Assembly (NCBI RefSeq): GCF_043641665.1
Contig: NC_092198.1
Span: forward strand, 16,025,001 to 16,089,000
Direction of reading: 5' to 3'
Length of the DNA stretch: 64,000 bases
DNA from: Enoplosus armatus
Lineage: Eukaryota > Chordata > Actinopteri > Centrarchiformes > Enoplosidae
The notes beneath the pieces were generated by a model, which was given only the letters and a program-made list of their open reading frames with translations, made no database searches and was not told the DNA's origin. The position numbers and the translations under genes are program-made. Shown here piece after piece: positions 62,136 to 64,000 of the stretch (its first letter is position 1; every line of letters begins with the position of its first letter).

Positions 62136-62491
62136 CAGTTACGGTGTAGGCACCAGATATGCTCGGTCTGGCAGATCTGCCCGGGGTCCTGCATTTACAG
62201 GTGACGTAACATATTAACACATTATGATTAGTATATGCATGTATATTAATGTAAAATAAAATGTTTTATATGTCTGATATGATAAATACTGTAACTTGTA
62301 AGCTCTAATTTTGTAAATGACAAAGGAGAAAATAACTACAAGACTATATCGTCTTGTTCGAACACATGGCATCCGTACATTTTCTGACGTACAGCGAATC
62401 ATGAATTGTTAATGTGTTACATCATCTGTAATATGTAGGACCCCGAGCAGATCTGCCAAGCCCAACATATCTGGTACGTACACTGGTTACT
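62136..62491. mobile_element. Unassigned foldback MITE with ~95-base inverted ends
   Basis: The left arm (62136-62230: CAGTTACGGTGTAGGCACCA, GATATGCTCGGTCTGG, GCAGATCTGC, GGGGTCCTGCATTTACAG) returns inverted at about 62396-62491 (CTGTAATATGTAGGACCCCG, GCAGATCTGC, CAAGCCCAACATATCTGG, TACGTACACTGG). Each arm carries the palindrome GCAGATCTGC (62171-62180 and 62447-62456). The arms are estimated by eye at about 80 percent identical. The 165-base centre is A/T-rich and non-coding. Target duplication and family could not be settled. Confidence 0.75.
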
Positions 62492-64000
62492 ATGCCTGTT
62501 TTGCTTTGCATTCTTGAACGCATGCAGTTTACAGTGACAACAGTGGTACTCAAAATTCATGGTGATTTTTGAAACAACTGGTTCCTCCCCACATTCGATG
62601 AAGAGCCAAATAAGCTCCCACCCAGTGGATGTTAAAGTCCTGAAGTTTCTAACATAATCTGTCCAAAAAAAGCTAATGAAATGCTAACATTTGGCTAATA
62701 CTGTAGGTAGTAAGCTATTTAGCCAGGTATCCATTTCTTAAACTTTTGCTTTAGTGTTTTTGGCTTTAGTGTGCATTGGCATTATATAGTCCATGATATC
62801 ATGCTAACTCACTACTGTAATGACACAAAAAAGACTGAAGCTGTAGGTTGCAAGTCCCAGGTAAAAAAGTAGCATCTTCACCAGTTGGTGAAGTAGGATG
62901 TTGAAGTCCAGGAAATAAAGGATTGAATCGGAGGGTAGAACTAGTTAGCACCAGTACAGTATTACATAAAAATGTCAGATTGTTATGTAATTTTAACATA
63001 AAGCCTTTTCAGATGCTTGGAAAGGTCAAGAAATGACAGCACCCTTCTCTCATTAGTGCCCCATATATAACACTTACGCATGTAAGTCTGACACATCTCT
63101 TGTGTCTATGATTGGACAATGGCCGTAAAGGGGAGGGGTTTAGCAAACAGTCATTTGGACTGGACTATGTCTTGATTATTAACCAAATGGCTTCATAAAG
63201 CTGCTCAAGCAATTGATGCTGATAGCGGCCATGTGCTTTATGCATTGCAGACATTAAATGTCTTGTATTTTGAAAAAAAGAACGAGCTAAAATCCAAAAT
63301 GTCACAGCACCCATCTAATTAGTAACCAACGTGCGGCATTGGCACCCCTTGCCCTCTATCTGACCCTTCATCAACAACCTGATAAGAAAACACATGCTAG
63401 CAAAAGCACAACGTTGAGTGTTTTACAACCTCGCGATCATGTTTCCACCCTTGTCCTTGGAATTTATCACACACAACCTGAAGTGCAGCAGCATATAAAT
63501 CTGACAGCAATGGGACCATAAAACACAACCAGATTTCAGTGTTAACAACATCCTGGTCATTACACCGCTGCCACTCAGAAATAATAACAATAACAACTTG
63601 ACAAAGCAAGCGAGGAGGGTCTGGCAGCGATGTGTGACTAACGTTTGCACTTTGTCATTTTACCACTGAACAAACAGTCGCTCAAGTTCAAGTTTGAGCT
63701 GTTAGTAGCTTATCCAGTGTGTGGGCACTGCTTGGGAATTTTACAGTGGATAATGCACTAGATGGGTGCAGTCATGTTGACGTTATGATTGTACACGACT
63801 GCATGGGGACATTTTCTATCCAAGACCTCAATTTATTATTTGAAATTGTGACACAGATCTGCAGAGATGATTCATAGCTGAAAGAAAAATAGCTTTTTCC
63901 GTTTTGACAGGAGAGATGCGATCAAGAGGGGGAGACAACGAAAACAAAATGTTTGGCCGTGTTTGAGAAATGGCTGACAACGGAGGACCAGTCAAGTTGA
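62492..64000. other. Right edge of window, no gene recognised
   Basis: A/T-rich unique-looking sequence. Short overlapping frames at 63339-63650 have no recognisable motif. Nothing further is supportable. Confidence 0.5.

Overview
This is a stretch of vertebrate nuclear DNA, almost certainly from a teleost fish. It is sparse in coding sequence and very rich in (CA)n, (GA)n and (GGA)n microsatellites. It carries decayed copies of transposons that I recognise from memory as common in fish genomes: Tc1-like, TTAA-flanked and hAT-like DNA elements, foldback MITEs, a Penelope-like GIY-YIG remnant, a LINE 3' end, a tRNA-derived SINE and a Ty3/Gypsy element. No operon, phage or CRISPR structure is present, and almost all long open frames are translated simple repeats.

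The one host gene I can identify is gephyrin (gphn), on the minus strand. Exon 1 (35642-35705) encodes the start MASDGMILTNHDHQ... and lies in a CpG-rich promoter region. Exon 2 (10539-10617) encodes [14 protein letters not shown]... and has a textbook branch point, polypyrimidine tract and donor. The phases fit: one exon-1 base plus two exon-2 bases make the Val codon. Intron 1 is therefore about 25 kb, and everything below 10539 is the start of intron 2. Exon 3 is not in the window. Gephyrin is the molybdenum-cofactor enzyme and the scaffold of inhibitory synapses; these exons encode the start of its N-terminal G domain.

Layout: 1-10538 is intron 2, with a TG/CATA-rich tract broken by three MITE-like insertions (1.7-4.2 kb) and a Tc1-like remnant (9.28-9.75 kb). 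10618-35641 is intron 1, with a LINE 3' end near 14 kb, two copies of a dispersed repeat, many microsatellites, and long polypurine/polypyrimidine tracts as it nears the promoter. 34.7-36.0 kb is the CpG-rich promoter and exon 1. 36-64 kb is upstream DNA with no recognised gene but many mobile-element relics: Penelope-like (37.3 kb), long-TIR foldbacks (37.95 and 51.8 kb), a TTAA-flanked MITE (44.8 kb), a SINE (48.6 kb), a collapsed Ty3/Gypsy element (54.6-57.3 kb) and another foldback (62.1-62.5 kb), plus two very long CA arrays.

I found no convincing new biological system. The items most worth a second look are the perfect 28-bp inverted repeat inside the Gypsy relic, the near-loopless hairpin at 51.8 kb, the unassigned foldback at 62.1 kb, and the clustered triplex- or quadruplex-prone tracts next to the gphn promoter. 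Family names for repeats rest on recall of typical fish repeats, not on a database search.
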